Shown here one piece after another: positions 1 through 12,776 of a DNA stretch of 64,000 bases (the first letter of the stretch is position 1; each line of letters begins with the position of its first letter). Made by a program: the position numbers and the translations under genes. Origin of the DNA: Euborellia annulipes (lineage: Eukaryota; Arthropoda; Insecta; Dermaptera; Anisolabididae); contig JAKCPI010005210.1 of assembly GCA_023213315.1 (NCBI GenBank), forward strand, positions 106,826-170,825, read 5' to 3'. The notes beneath the pieces were generated by a model that worked only from the letters and a program-made list of their open reading frames with translations, did not search any database and was not told the DNA's origin.

Positions 1-59
1 GCTCTAGGGGGGAAAAAATTTTTTCTTACATAACCTACAATTTTTTATATATTCAGAAA

Positions 60-480
60 CTAGACTTCCTCCCGAGTAATATTGATCGATCGCTTCGCCT
101 AGTACCGCTTGCATTTCGGATTCCTCGAAATGTTTAGGCTGTCCTAGGCGAGGTCGAAATCGCCATTTTTAAAACGTCTAAACCAGCAACTTTGCCATAG
201 GTCTCCGAAAGAATTCGCTGGCATTCACTCGCGTTTCTCTTTCGTGCCGCAAATGGTCTTTATTTGGCTCGAAACTCGACATGTTTACCATTCCAAATAA
301 ATATGACGCGCACACTAATTAGTCGATACGTCAATAGCGTTTTGAAAGATATTGTCACAGCGAAAAAAATGATATGAAAAAAGTAGAGGATAACTAACCA
401 CTGACTGCTACCAAAAAACTGCTCTCGAAAAAATTGATCATTATTAACCGGCACACCTGGTATATCATTTTTTTAACATA
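60..480 (-). pseudogene. Mariner transposase relic, N-terminal part
   Basis: On the minus strand a TIR-like end (GTGTGCCGGTTAATAATG) is followed by a degenerate mariner reading frame. It has MSSFEPNKDHLR, then FKNGDFDL, then, in a shifted frame, GQPKHFEESEMQAVL. These fit the irritans-type helix-turn-helix region. There are in-frame stops and at least one frameshift, and the rest is missing before the window edge. Confidence 0.65.
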
Positions 481-554
481 ATCTTTTTCTAAAAAATATT
501 ATTTTATAAAATTTTTTATCCTCCCTTTTTTTTTGAATAAAAAAAAAAAATTTA

Positions 555-588
<34 letters not shown>

Positions 589-1249
589 TAAAATATTACC
601 CCAAAAAAAAAGAGGGGGGGGGTGGGGGGGGGGGTGAAATTTCATAGGTCATTTTTTAAAAACTTCTATTTCAAACAATAAAAATAAATTCATTGACTAT
701 TTTATATGTTGATGATACAATAAATATATATAGGCCTATATAAAAACTTATTAATTTTTGTTTTTTTTTTTCAGTTCAAACGTTAAACACTTATAAACAA
801 AAGAAACAAACATTAAAACAATGAAAAAAGAAGAAACAGGAAAATTTAATATGTATACATAATATGTAGACTTTAAATTTTAACTTAAATTTTAATTATA
901 ATATTCCTTATTTTCTTTTCTTATTATAAATTATAAATTATTATAAATAAATAATAACCTATTGTTTCTTTTAATAAATATTTCTTAAATATTAAAATTA
1001 CTTCTTTATTATTGTTTTCCTCAAATTTGTAGATGTATAATAACTCTATGTATTCATATCCGTATTTGTAGAATACTAATATAACATGAACAATTTCTTA
1101 TGTATTTATATATATATATATATATTGCCAAAAATCTATTTGAACTTGTTTTCTTTTACTTTTTCTATCTGAATTAAATTGTAATTAGATAATATCCATT
1201 TTAATGAATTTATAAACTGTCTTTCATAATACAGATTTTCTAAACAATT

Positions 1250-1620
1250 TACATTGATCTCAAACTTAATGACCACCTTTTGTTGAAATTTTGGATGACA
1301 TTTTGACATAATTGTGGCTCTATCTCACCAATGACACGAATAATTTCATCCTTTAGTTCTGGAATCGATTGTCTATTTATAAACCTGGCTTTTCACATAG
1401 CCCTAAATAAAATATATAGTACGGTGTTAGATCACACGATCTTCTTTCTTTAAAAATGCTGCTGGTAATGCTGTAATCTTGAATAGTGTTCGATATCCTG
1501 AGATGTTAACTTAATTTTTTTGGCTTGAACTGAATGATATTGTTCTAGAGAATCTATGGTTTCAAAGGAACGATGTAACACCTCATTTTGCTAATGAAAT
1601 AATTCGACGTTCTCAGTAGA
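1250..1620 (-). pseudogene. DDE transposase relic, C-terminal part
   Basis: The minus strand reads, across frameshifts, SCDLTPYYFYL, then SIPELKDEIIRVIGEIEPQL and CQNVIQNFNKR. These match the C-terminal end of mariner-like DDE transposases, whose usual form is PDLTPxDFFLWG...ELKxxI. It is interrupted by stops. It is a different element from the relic at 60-480. Confidence 0.6.
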
Positions 1621-1891
1621 AAAGTGCTTAACATTTTTTTTCGAAAATCATTTTTTTGTATTTTCTGTTGAAAAATATCATTCTCTTTATGCCCTGAACT
1701 AATGCAAATTTAGGTATTTGCCTCCTCCTCCCCTTCATCCACCCCAACACTGAGAAATACCCTAACACGCTGGTGGACTTCTGATTACCTATACCTTTTC
1801 AACATCAAATACTTGTCTATTTGAAAAAAAAAAAAGAATTATAGGTATGTAAATAAGCAGTTTTTTTTTTCACAAATTTTGCCGTCCCAGG

Positions 1892-2144
1892 CATGGGCGT
1901 CCGCAGGGGGAGGCAACCAGGCACTTGCCCCCCCCCCCCCTGGAAAATTAAAATGATACAAAAAAATGTATAAAACAAAAAAAATACAAAAAAACCTTTT
2001 TCAGTATACATCCACCTTGCCGCGGTGAGAAAGCTTTAAATACTAAGAGATGTATAACATTATTAATATCAAAGTACGTTTTTTTTTAACTTATCTGGAA
2101 GTGACTTGCCCCTCCCCCTGCAAAAAATCCTGCGGACGCCCTTG
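1892..2144. mobile_element. hAT-type MITE, CATGGGCGT family
   Basis: Ends CATGGGCGTCCGCAGG and CCTGCGGACGCCCTTG, flanked by the 8-bp duplication GTCCCAGG. Confidence 0.75.
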
Positions 2145-2794
2145 GTCCCAGGCTCGTGCCTAGTTCGCCTCATCGTAAATACAGCCCTGGAAATTAGTTA
2201 TATTAAGAAACATTTGAAAAGTGAACATATTGCACGTATTTCAAATTCCCACCCCCTCTAAGAAACCAGCATTACTATTATTCGTGGTGGACATATGGTT
2301 AGGCCCTTGAAGCTGACCTAGGGCGGCAAAATTTTGGAGGCGAGAAAATTTTAGACTCAAAAGAAGATTAAAATTAAAAATCAATTTGCCTTAGTTTAGT
2401 AAGGAGGTGGAGGCAAATTAAATTTTGTCCTTCCTAACAAAGCTCCTAGTTCCGGCCCTGGTTCAAAAAATGAACCTATATCTCTTAAGATAGATTGTTG
2501 GGTAAATCTTTACTATAAAGTTCGCTCCCACCAGTGAGGGCTGGCTTACACTTAATAGCTCTTCGTTCATGATTCTTTCGCGCTATTTGTTTTATCGCTC
2601 GTTTTTTTTTTTAATCTAAAGGAAAACCTAACTGCACCGGACCGAAACAATTAGGTCGGGACCCCTGCAAGTTGTTTAAAAAAAAAGAAAAGAAAATCTT
2701 TACCTTAACTAGTGATGAGGAGTGGCTGTGGACTTTGAATTGGGTATAGGGGACTTTGCAGCCAAGGAATTAAATAAAAAACTTTTATTTAATT

Positions 2795-2902
2795 GTTAAC
2801 CGTCGACGTTTCGGTCGCAAATCACGACCTTCCTCAATACGATTCTAACAATTAATCTCCCTGGGGAAGGTCGTGATTTGCGACCGAAACGTCTACGGTT
2901 AA
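2795..2902. repeat. Inverted-repeat element with hammerhead-like core
   Basis: Two arms of about 38 bp (2795-2832 and 2864-2902) are near-perfect inverted copies. Both hold the stem II/GAAAC block GGTCG...CGACCGAAACGTC. The catalytic CTGANGA reads TTGAGGA on the left copy and CTGGGGA on the right, so both look inactive. Confidence 0.6.
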
Positions 2903-3097
2903 CACCCAATCTTTACCTCAAGTCAGACTCACCTCGGCGGGATCCTTCTCTGAGGGGAAGTGACTTTGACAACTTTTTCAGGAAAAATACTCCCTCAATT
3001 CCCTTTATTAGTCTAAAAGAGATGGCGGTAAACCCATTTGACCGAGATATATGTAAAAATAGCGAAAAATTAGTCTCTTATTTTTTCTCTTTCTTTT

Positions 3098-3730
3098 TTT
3101 ACTTTCTCTTACCTATATGCAGGGCCGGAACTAGGAGATTTTTTAGGGGGGGGGCAAAATTTAATTTGCCGCCCCCTCCTTAAAATAGATCCGGCCCTGC
3201 CTATATGTAAATGTTAATATACATAGAGAGAAAGTATTGGGTTCATGTCAAAAATTCGATGTCGAGATTATGATGGATATACACGATTTGAGGTCCCCTG
3301 AATCCAAAAAAGTGGTTTTCGTGACATGGCCTGTCTGTGTGTCTTAAGAATCATCTTCGTTAAGCATGAAGGAATTGAGCTAGGAGCTTGAAATTTTATA
3401 TTTAAGTTAGACACCTCTTTAGGGCGTGAAAAGCTTTTAAACAAAATCGGCCAAAAAGTACTTTTCTGATGTACTTTTTCAGTTTTTTTCGATTTTCTCA
3501 AAATTCGCTCCAACGATTTTGATTAAAATTCAAAAATCAACTATTTATTACAATCTCTTTAAAATGTATATTCTGATTTTGCCATTGAAATCTTCTGAAG
3601 ACCACTTTACTCTTGTTCTTCATAGGAAAGATAGGAGAAATGGTTGCCATGGTAACAAAATATAAATATTTTCACATGTTTATAAATTTTACAACTGAAT
3701 TCAAATATATCGGTGGAAATTATAGAGTTG
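3098..3730 (+). repeat. Family-A dispersed repeat
   Basis: Starts ACTTTCTCTTACCTATAT, then AGAGAAAGTATTGGGTTCAT and ATTCGATGTCGAGAT. Other copies: 6026-6651 (minus), 16285-16430 (minus), 16980-18480 (plus, split by a hAT MITE) and 37803-38060 (plus), with fragments at about 28165 and 34640. The full-length copies end in a hairpin around CAGCACACAACTTTCTC. No coding capacity. Confidence 0.65.
3120..3199. mobile_element. hAT-type MITE, CAGGGCCGG family, 80 bp
   Basis: Ends CAGGGCCGGAACTAGG and ATCCGGCCCTG, flanked by the perfect 8-bp duplication CCTATATG. It is inserted near one end of a family-A repeat. Confidence 0.85.
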
Positions 3731-5191
3731 AAAAAATGATTAATAATTTTAATATTATTATTATTTTTTTTTTCTATGAACAATAAAGGAGCTTACTTCA
3801 TGATAATAAAAAAAAAAAAAGAATAATTTTTTTATAAATATAAGAGAAGCATCATTATGGAAGTTTTTAATTATGGACCACATTTTGTATTAATTATGAT
3901 AAATGACTTTTTCGGATTCGTTTCTTTTACCTTGCTCTTTATTTACCTAAAAAAAGAACGCGGAAGCGAATTCGGACCAAATATCTCTAAAAATAAAGAA
4001 AATTTTGAAGAAATATGAAGATGAATTTAACCTTTAAAAAGGAGTTTTAACTTATTCACGCTTATTCATCAACTATATAAACCGTAATTGAGCTATTTTG
4101 GTTGTGATTTCTTGAATATTAAATAAATATAGTAGAAAAATTCTTAAAAAATGTTTTTTGTTTTTAAAACAGAAACGAGCTTAGCTTTATAGAGTCAGCT
4201 ACCGATATTATCAATTAATAAGCGATTGATTTAAATTTCATAATCTATTTCTCAATTCCACTTTGGGCTTCAATATTTAAAAATAAAGAGAGGGACTAGA
4301 AAGGGAAAGGGAAAAAGGAACCAATAGCTAGCAAATCCTGGAAGCTCCTGAAGCGTCAAACCAAAATTTTTTCATTTTATACATATTTGTTTAAATTAAT
4401 GAACGAATGTTTTCAGATTTACTTACATCAAGACCATGGTCCTGAGACAACTTAACGAGAGGAAAATGCTGTGTCACCCAGTCGTTCATTCAGATGCTCT
4501 TCACAAGGAGTAGGCTACACGCCGGAACTGAGCAGATTTCTTCTCAATTAGGACAACCTCTTTAGAATTTCATAAGTGTACACAAAGAAATGGAAAAAGG
4601 AATAATTAAATAGAAAAGGAAATTCAGGAAGGAAACCTGGCATCTTGGAATGGATTGGATTAGTTACCGCGAGCGGAACACTTCCCTCTCTTGCTATCAT
4701 CACATGGAATTAAACACTCTCTAGGTAATTAATTTTTGCATTTAAAAAGAGGTTACAAAATCGATAACTGCTAGCTTTACAATTACAAGTCTCTCCTTCC
4801 TCTTAATGGAAAATAGGTTTCAGTTTGAACTGGAACATCAAAAGATGCTTTTCCTGAACCCAAGGCATCCTTGCCTGAACCTGCGGGAGGAAGTTGTGAG
4901 ATTTGTATCAGGCCATAAGGCAGCTTTTTTTACTTACTATACCTTTCTTTACTAATCTTACAATCACTCTCATTTACTCTTTTGATTTTTGGATTACTTA
5001 TTGAGAGGATAAGGAGAATAAAACCAGCCTCTTCTTCTCTCTCACCACTTCAATTTTTGTAAATATTTAATAATTTGTTTCAAATGTTCCTGTTGATTTT
5101 TAAATTGAAAACTCTCTATGTATTTCGGCGTTGAAAATTCACATAGTTGGGAGGTTTTTCGTATTTTAAATATCCACCGGTTTATATTAAT

Positions 5192-5545
5192 TAGGAGCAG
5201 ACCGAATATTTGGTTTCGGGTTTTGGTTTCGGCCAAAAATCCCTGTTCCGGCCCTGGTTTCGGTCAAAAACCAGCCGAAACCTGAGTTTGAAAAAATGAG
5301 ATGAGACTGGCACGCAAAAAAAAAAGTCAAATGATTTCCACGTGCGAGAGAAAAAATTTTCTTCCGCCAAGCGAAAAAGAAGAAAATTGGTCTCCCTAAA
5401 AAAATGGTAAAATGATTTTCACGGGAGGGGAAAAATTTCGTTTTACTAGGAAAAAGGCAGAGGAAAAAGTAAAAAAAAAAAAAAAAAAAAGGGGGTAAAA
5501 TGGTATAAATTTTGTATAGGAAATACAAGTTTCGGTCGGACCCTA
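5192..5545. mobile_element. hAT-type MITE, TAGGAGCAGACCGAA family
   Basis: Imperfect inverted ends TAGGAGCAGACCGAA and TTCGGTCGGACCCTA; flanks ATATTAAT and ATGTTAAT match at 7 of 8 positions. Confidence 0.55.
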
Positions 5546-6025
5546 ATGTTAATAGAAGAAGACTTGGCTGCAGGGAGACAAGGAGCACAAACAAACAAAA
5601 AACAAAATCGACGTTATCCCACTGACTTCAACCCCGGAAAAGTCAATCTTCTTGTGTTAAGGAGAGACACTCACAGGCAAGTGCTCCCCTCGAGCACTTG
5701 CCCTTTTCCACCCAGGAAAATTTTAAAAAATCAATAAAATTTAATAGTGGAAAAAATAACATAATTTTTAAAATTATTATTATTATTACAGCAATGCCCC
5801 ATTTATAACCATTTATAGCGAAGTTTCAAATAAAAATTATTTTTTTATTTGGGTGAAAAACAAAAATTTTCAAATAAAAACGTTTTAAAAAGTTAAAAAA
5901 CGGAAAAACAAATTATTGTATCTTAGTATGTCCCTCGATTAGTCAGCCTAATCGGTGGAACCGATTAACTGCACTATTGAAAGAATTGCTGTAATAGTAA
6001 TTTGATTATTTTTTATAAAAATCTG

Positions 6026-6651
6026 ATGTGGCGGGTCGCACAGCACACAACTTTCTCTCACCTTTGGTAAGAGAATGTTGTGTTCTGTGCTTGTCACACC
6101 AAACTTTTTGTTCCGACATATATTATAGTTTCCGCCAATATATTAGAATTTAAGATGTCAAATTTATAAACATGGGAAAATATTTATATTTTGTTACCAT
6201 GGCAACCATTTCTCCTGTTTGCTATGAATTACTAAAATAAAGTGTGCTTCAAACAATTTTGCTGACAAAATGAGAATATACATTTTAAAGAGCATCTGAA
6301 AAAATAATTGATTTTTGAATTTTAATCAAAATCATAGGAACTAAAAAAGTGCATCAGTAAAGTTCTAGTACTTTTTGGCCGATTTTGATTAAAAGCTTAT
6401 TTTCACCCTTTGTGGGGGGGGGATGCCCAATTTAAATATATAATTTCAACCTCGTTGCCCTTTTAGTTCCTGAGATATTTTGTTCACAGACACACCCACA
6501 GACAGACCATGTCGCGAAAACCAATTTTTGGACTCAAGGGACCTCAAAACGTATATATTCATCAAAATCTCGTCATCGAATTTTTGACATGAATCCAATA
6601 CTTTCTCTCTCTTATATATATATATATACAAACATAGATAAGAGAAAGTAA
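6026..6651 (-). repeat. Family-A dispersed repeat
   Basis: Full-length inverted copy of the family described at 3098-3730, including the terminal hairpin around CACAACTTTCTC. Confidence 0.65.
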
Positions 6652-6908
6652 AATGATTATAAATAGAATAAATTCCAGTAATGCAAGCTTTGGATACTCG
6701 TTTCTTTTTTTTTCTATATTACTGTCAATCTTTTTTTTTTTCTTTTGGTCTCGAAGGCAAAAGAGCGATGACTGATTCTCTTTGAAAATTGGTTATATAC
6801 TATTGACCTATTTTTCCAACATTTTTTCCCTTTTTTTTATTACTTCCTAATTTGTTTACATTGTACCGATTTTTTTTCTTTTGCGTGACTAACTTATGAA
6901 GATGATCA

Positions 6909-6933
6909 ATGTGTGTGTGTGTGTGTGTGTGTG
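6909..6933. repeat. (GT)n microsatellite
   Basis: Twelve or so GT units, just upstream of the G+C-rich mas promoter region. Confidence 0.9.
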
Positions 6934-6935
6934 GA

Positions 6936-7310
6936 ACCAACCTTCGAGTTGGCCTCGGCCTTAACACACCGACCGAGTGCAGTGAGCACGGAAGTAAGTA
7001 CCTGGAAGGGAGTAGTAGCTGACGAAGACGATGATGAGGACGGGGGCTGGGGGGAGGGGGGGTTAACGGTTCTCTCGATTCTTCCCCCCTCCCCTATTGG
7101 TGGGGGGTCCATCATTCAAGGGCCTAGGATGGTGGGTGGGCGCGCAAGGAATGGGCAGGCGGCAGGCGGATGCTCAACGGGACTCTTGCTTTGCTTTGCT
7201 TTGCTTAGGTTTTCAGGCTTCAGGAGGCATCACGTTCGGTTCATTCGCCGCAGACGTCAGTCGCAGACAATTCACCGAACTTGACTGATCGTCGACAATA
7301 ACAATCAAAA
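6936..7310 (+). promoter_or_regulatory. Promoter and 5' UTR region of masquerade
   Basis: The stretch just upstream of the mas start codon is much richer in G+C than its surroundings and follows a (GT)n tract. An arthropod-type initiator match, TCAGTC, lies at 7257-7262, about 50 bp before the ATG, and the start context is CAAAATGG. No TATA box is evident. The transcription start is only a guess from this motif. Confidence 0.35.
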
Positions 7311-8156
7311 ATGGCCTGTGCTACTGGTGCACCGCCATCGCTTTCATCACCAGTAAATGTATTTATATTCGTGATTTTAATTGTGACTTCATCATCGGTG
7401 ACAGCTCAACAGGACACCGAATCTATTGCATCTACTTTCTTTTCCGGTAAAATTCATCTTATTGCTAAATCCCCGGCATAATTTTTAATATTTTTTTTTT
7501 TTGTCAAAATTCCCTCTGGTTTGATACAAGACCTAAATTTTATTGATTCAAGTGTTTATAATACTTATGTTTTATGCGAATTGTGTTCACGGCCTACTTA
7601 AGCCATCACTCTCACGGCCAGTCTGACTGACCGACTCTTTACTTCCCTTTTGGTTGCATCACGACGGCATTCAAGTCACCAATGAACTTGAACAATTGAC
7701 CCTAAAAAAAAAAAAAGAAGAAAAAAAATATATATCGATAATTCTTTTATTATATATATCCCTAATGTGATTAGTATATTGTATTTAGAAAGACATTCGA
7801 CTTGCAATTATGTCAGTTTGTCTGTCTGTCTGTCGCGATGTCTGAGAGAAGGTGACACCGTTCAGAGTTGATTGCCATTCTTGGAGGTCGGAGTTGGTTG
7901 GCATTAATCAAATACTAATTAAAATAATTCGCTTTATATTTAAAGATTAAATCTTTCTCTAATCATTCAATTTTATTTTTTTTTTTAAATCACTTTCTTT
8001 CAAAATTTCTTCTATCTCAAATATTTAAACTATTTAGTTTCGAATACAAGGTCCCGTTCTTTTGGTTATTCGAAAACGATATTCTTCTTTCGCTGTTTAT
8101 AATGTTTGGCCCCGTTAGTGCGCGCACCACTTTGATTGCATGTCCAGGTGTGCGTG

Positions 8157-8187
<31 letters not shown>

Positions 8188-11143
8188 TATGACGCACACA
8201 CACATGCGTGAGTTACTCTAAATTCTTTTGTAATGTATCGTAGGAAAATAATTATTAGTTTTAATTAATCATTCACAAACCGTGAAGACAATGAGTTATG
8301 GAACCTTCTATAATAAAATTTCACTTGAATTACATTTTTTATTTAAGTAGGCAGACAGGCAGGCATTGTGTTTTCTAATGCCTTTATGCACATCTCGGCA
8401 AAAGAGCTATTTACATAAATATTTAAGCAAGATTGAATTTCATGATTAGTTTTCATTCATAAACCTAGTGGTAATTTTAACAGTAAATTATTTTTGATCG
8501 CCCGACCCGATTTTAAAGCATTATGGATTAATTTTTTTTTTTTTTTTTATTTTAAATCGTTAAATTTCTAGTTAAACAAAGTCAATGAAAGTTGAAAAAA
8601 TAAAATCTAATAAAAGGAAGATTATTTGGCCGACTTTTCATTTCTTAAAGAAGCCGAATGATTTTTTCTTTTCACCGAATTGATGAGCGCACATTCACTC
8701 ATCACGAAGTACAAATAAATATCGCCCCGTCATTTCCACATTTAACAAAAGCGCTACAATAATAATATTATTAGAAAAAAAAAACAATTCTTACTCCATT
8801 TTCTATAATTCGATATATAAAACAAGGTCTTTTGTTTATAATCCCCGGAATAGTTTGCTAGATGTTCGGTTCCCGCTCAAATCGATAAAAATTGCATTTA
8901 ACGGTTATCTACATGGGCGTAGTCAGAGAGGGGCTCTATGAGATTTAGTAAAAATGCTTATCTTGCCTCTTGCCTCTCTTTTTACAGGATAACGACACTA
9001 TAATCTCTTCCCTCCTTAACACGGGCATTTGGAAATAATTTATGTCTCAGATGCCAAAAAAGAACATAACTTGCCTTTAATGCTATAATTACCAGACTGA
9101 ATTCGTTGATAATTATTGGTATATAAAATTTGGCAGGGATTCTTGAACCCTGGGCGTCTCCTCATGCGCTATGACCTTCACCTTAAGCCCTTTTAGGTAA
9201 AGGCCATTATCATATCCTTACTATTATTAATTCAACTTATTTTGCTTGCTTTCTGAGGTGAACGTCCAGTAACTCCACCCATTTTAAGATTTTTACATAA
9301 CTAAAACCAAGTATAACCGTACTTTTATGAAAGAGGCATTTTCACCCTATAGGAGGGGGGGGGGAATGCGAAATATTATTTTATTGAAATTGTTTGGACA
9401 TACTGGGTAGAGTAATTTGTTTGGGTACAATCAGGAATAAAAACACAAGGAAAGGGGATTTTTTCTTTGAAAAATATATATTTTCAACAGCTGACGATTC
9501 GGTTTTGATTAAAGCCATCTTCAGAGCTGTTAATTGTCATTATATATTATATTAGATCAGGGGTGTCAAACTCACGACCCACGGGCCGCAGGCGGCCCGA
9601 GATGAACATTTTTGCGGCCCAGTCAAAATATTTGAAAATACTCGAAAATCTGGGGGGAGGGGGAAAATACCGTTTCCTCAAAAAAAAAAGGTAAAATGTT
9701 TGACAGGGCCCCGAGATTTCGATTGCCCAAGGGCCTCCATCTTGCTTAATCCGGCACTGCATGTTTGGAAGTACTTATCAGTGCGAGCAATTATTATTTT
9801 TACGGCCCACCTAAAGTAAAGCATTGTTTATTTGGCCCAAGTTAGCTTTTGAGTTTAACACTCCTGTATTAGATAATTTTGTACTGCCCTGGAGTGAATA
9901 AAGAAATATTGTATTAGTAGTAGAAGAAAGAAAAAAATTTTTATTAAACAAAAAAATATTTTTCTAATGTTATATCAAAAGTCAATACTGAATGCAATAC
10001 CAAATATTTGTATATAATGACAACTAACAGCTCCGAAGCAAGGCCGAAACGTCAGCCTAGCTGCATTTTCTTCTGTTTTTTATTCCTTATTAAAATTCTA
10101 CCAACCATAAATTATCCTTGTAGAAAAGGTATGAAGTATAAAGCAAATAACCACAATGGTATCGACTGTATTAGATAATTAGAATATTAGGTTAGTGGAT
10201 GGATGAAAATGAGGAATGTCTTAACGATGCAGTGGCGGATTAATGCAATTTTGTCGGGGGGGGGGCGGTTTTTTTTATTTTTTTTATTTAAGGATTTTGT
10301 GTGCATCTATGGCCATTTAGACCCCTTTCCTATTTATTTAAATTGATTGGTAACAAATTCAATTGAAATTAAAGCCCGGAAATCATAATTTCTTTAGATT
10401 ACTAGTTTTTATAACATTGTGAATTTCTTCTCGGGGGGGCGATCGCCCCCTCGCCCCCTCCCCCTTTAATCCGCCCCTGTAACGATGGCGTTCTTTAAAT
10501 ATGAGTCGATTCTAAAAAAGCATCTCTTGTGAAATTCCAGGAGTCAGAAAGAATATTCGGGAAAGAAAGTTTATTTTAAAAATGGATATCCAAGTTATTT
10601 TTTAATATACATTTAATGGATGTACTCCAATAAACAATATCTACAATTTGTTATACGTTCCCACAGTTAATAATATTTTAAAACAAACCTGCGATGCGAT
10701 AATGATGATTATTATGATCGTAATGGATTCTTCTAGTCAATTAGTAGGCTAGATAACATTCTTAAAAAAACTATTTAAACGGCTCAGGTAAATACAGAAC
10801 CTTCTTAAGGGGGCTCAGGAGCGACGTCTAAACGTACTTAAAAAAAACAAACTAGACTATTATAAGGAATTTTTCAATGCGGTTTTTTTTTTTAAATGAA
10901 TTAAATTCTTAAGAGATTATTGGGACATCGAGCTATAATTCTTTTAATGACTTATTAAAAAATTATCGTAATTAATTTTTTTGTTATCAAGCAAATACAA
11001 AAAAACAATCAGTCCCAATAATCTTTAATTTTTTTACTTCTCCCCCAAAATATATAGAGAGGGAATGGGTTAAAACTTTGGGTTTTGGGGTTCTTTTGTT
11101 TTGTGCCCCAACCAAAAAGGGGGCTTTCCCGGCCTGGGTGTGT

Positions 11144-11183
<40 letters not shown>

Positions 11184-12743
11184 GTTTTTTTTTTTTTGGG
11201 GGAAGGGGGTGGGGGGGGGGATTTTTTTTCCAAAAAAAAAAAAAAATACGTTTTTTAAATTTAAAAATGAATTTATTGTTATTATTAATCTCATATTGAT
11301 TAAGAAATTTTTAAAATAAGCTTAGATGATTTATTTAAAAACCAACTGTCAAATTAGTTCAGCATTCTTGCAATAGATGGCAGGCTAGTCTAACAGCTGA
11401 TCCCGTATTAGCCTAGATCTGCCCTATATTTATATATTTTTTTGCTTTTATAAAAGATACATAATATATAATAACATTTATAAAGTATTTATTGTTAAAA
11501 GATCAATGAAAATCAATCAAATGCATTAAATATTATTAGCTACCATTCTGACATCTCTTGGCAAATTTTTGAATTACTTGATTTTTTAGGCATAATTTTT
11601 ATGACACACTACGCCCTCTTATCGGGAAAAACATGCGTAACCACTTCGCTCCCGTTCCCCCTTAAACACAGTATTTTCACCAATAGAAAGATTTCTTGAA
11701 AATAAAAATGAATCATTGAATTGGTTGGGTATCTCCTGTATTATTTTCTTCATGAGCAGATAAAAAAATTTTAAAACAAAAAATATCATTAAGCTTTTAG
11801 TGCTCTCTCCCTCACCCACAACCCTTTTAGATTTTTGTTCTAAATAAAATTATTTCATTAATGACTCTAAATATTTTTGCTTATTATTATTCTCACATAG
11901 TCAAAGTTCAGAGAAAGGAGTCATTTGTTTCTCTCTGGTTTCGTTTAAATAAAACTGTGTTTTCAAGATTTTTATTTTCTTTTTAAATTTTACAATTGTC
12001 TTATTTGTTTGGCTGGACTCGAGAGAGCCTGCTATCTATAAATGCCATTAAAGAAGAAAGCAACCGTGAAAAATTAAATAAAAGTTTCTTCGTTCAGTCT
12101 AATCATTATAATGATGGCTGCATATGAGAAACAATTGCATTTTTTTTAATCTTTTTCCAAACCTATTACATCATCCCTGTTCATTTTTAAATATTCATTT
12201 ATTGAATGGCTTGAGACTTTCCTTTTTTTTGTCAATTATTTCAGATCAAAAAATTCTAGTGTGACTGACTTATGATATTTTGCCAACACACACACAAACG
12301 GACGGACAACTTTGTGGGATGTGACTTTTTTGAACTCAGATCTTTAAAACGTGTATATCCATTAAAATTTAGATATGGAACGCTCGGGTGTCCTTTAACT
12401 TTCTTATTTATTTATTTATTTATTTATCATTTCAAATGCACGTACAGCAACAAATGCCAATAAAACGGGCAAGTTACAATAGATTGTACAACTTAAAGTT
12501 GGAACTGTTATACAGTATTACTATGTACCGGCAGGTACAGTGAGGGACAATATTAACTCCCACCCATGCATTTTCTACTTGTGATTATTTCATTGTTTTA
12601 AAAAAAATATTTTATTTTATTTATTAAAGTCCATGTACATAGGGCTTATTTGCCCCTGTTGGCAAAATGATGATTGACATTTTTTTCCCAATGGGAAGGG
12701 GAAAGTGCCGGCAAGAGGGACCCCCCCCCCGGCGCCCTCAAAG

Positions 12744-12776
<33 letters not shown>

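Larger units (their letters stand above)
481..6900. other. Left-end repeat-rich region without host genes
   Basis: Apart from the listed transposase relics, MITEs and family-A repeats, this is AT-rich, low-complexity DNA. I found no exon-like block with splice sites and a recognisable product. Confidence 0.6.

Noticed and set aside
2795..2902. Attenuator or transcription terminator hairpin
   Set aside because: The hairpin is one of a dispersed family of inverted pairs with hammerhead-type cores, and the genome is eukaryotic.
6906..7284. ORFs of up to 123 codons on both strands at the mas promoter
   Set aside because: They arise from the GT repeat and G+C-rich 5' region; the genuine coding start is the signal-peptide exon at 7311.
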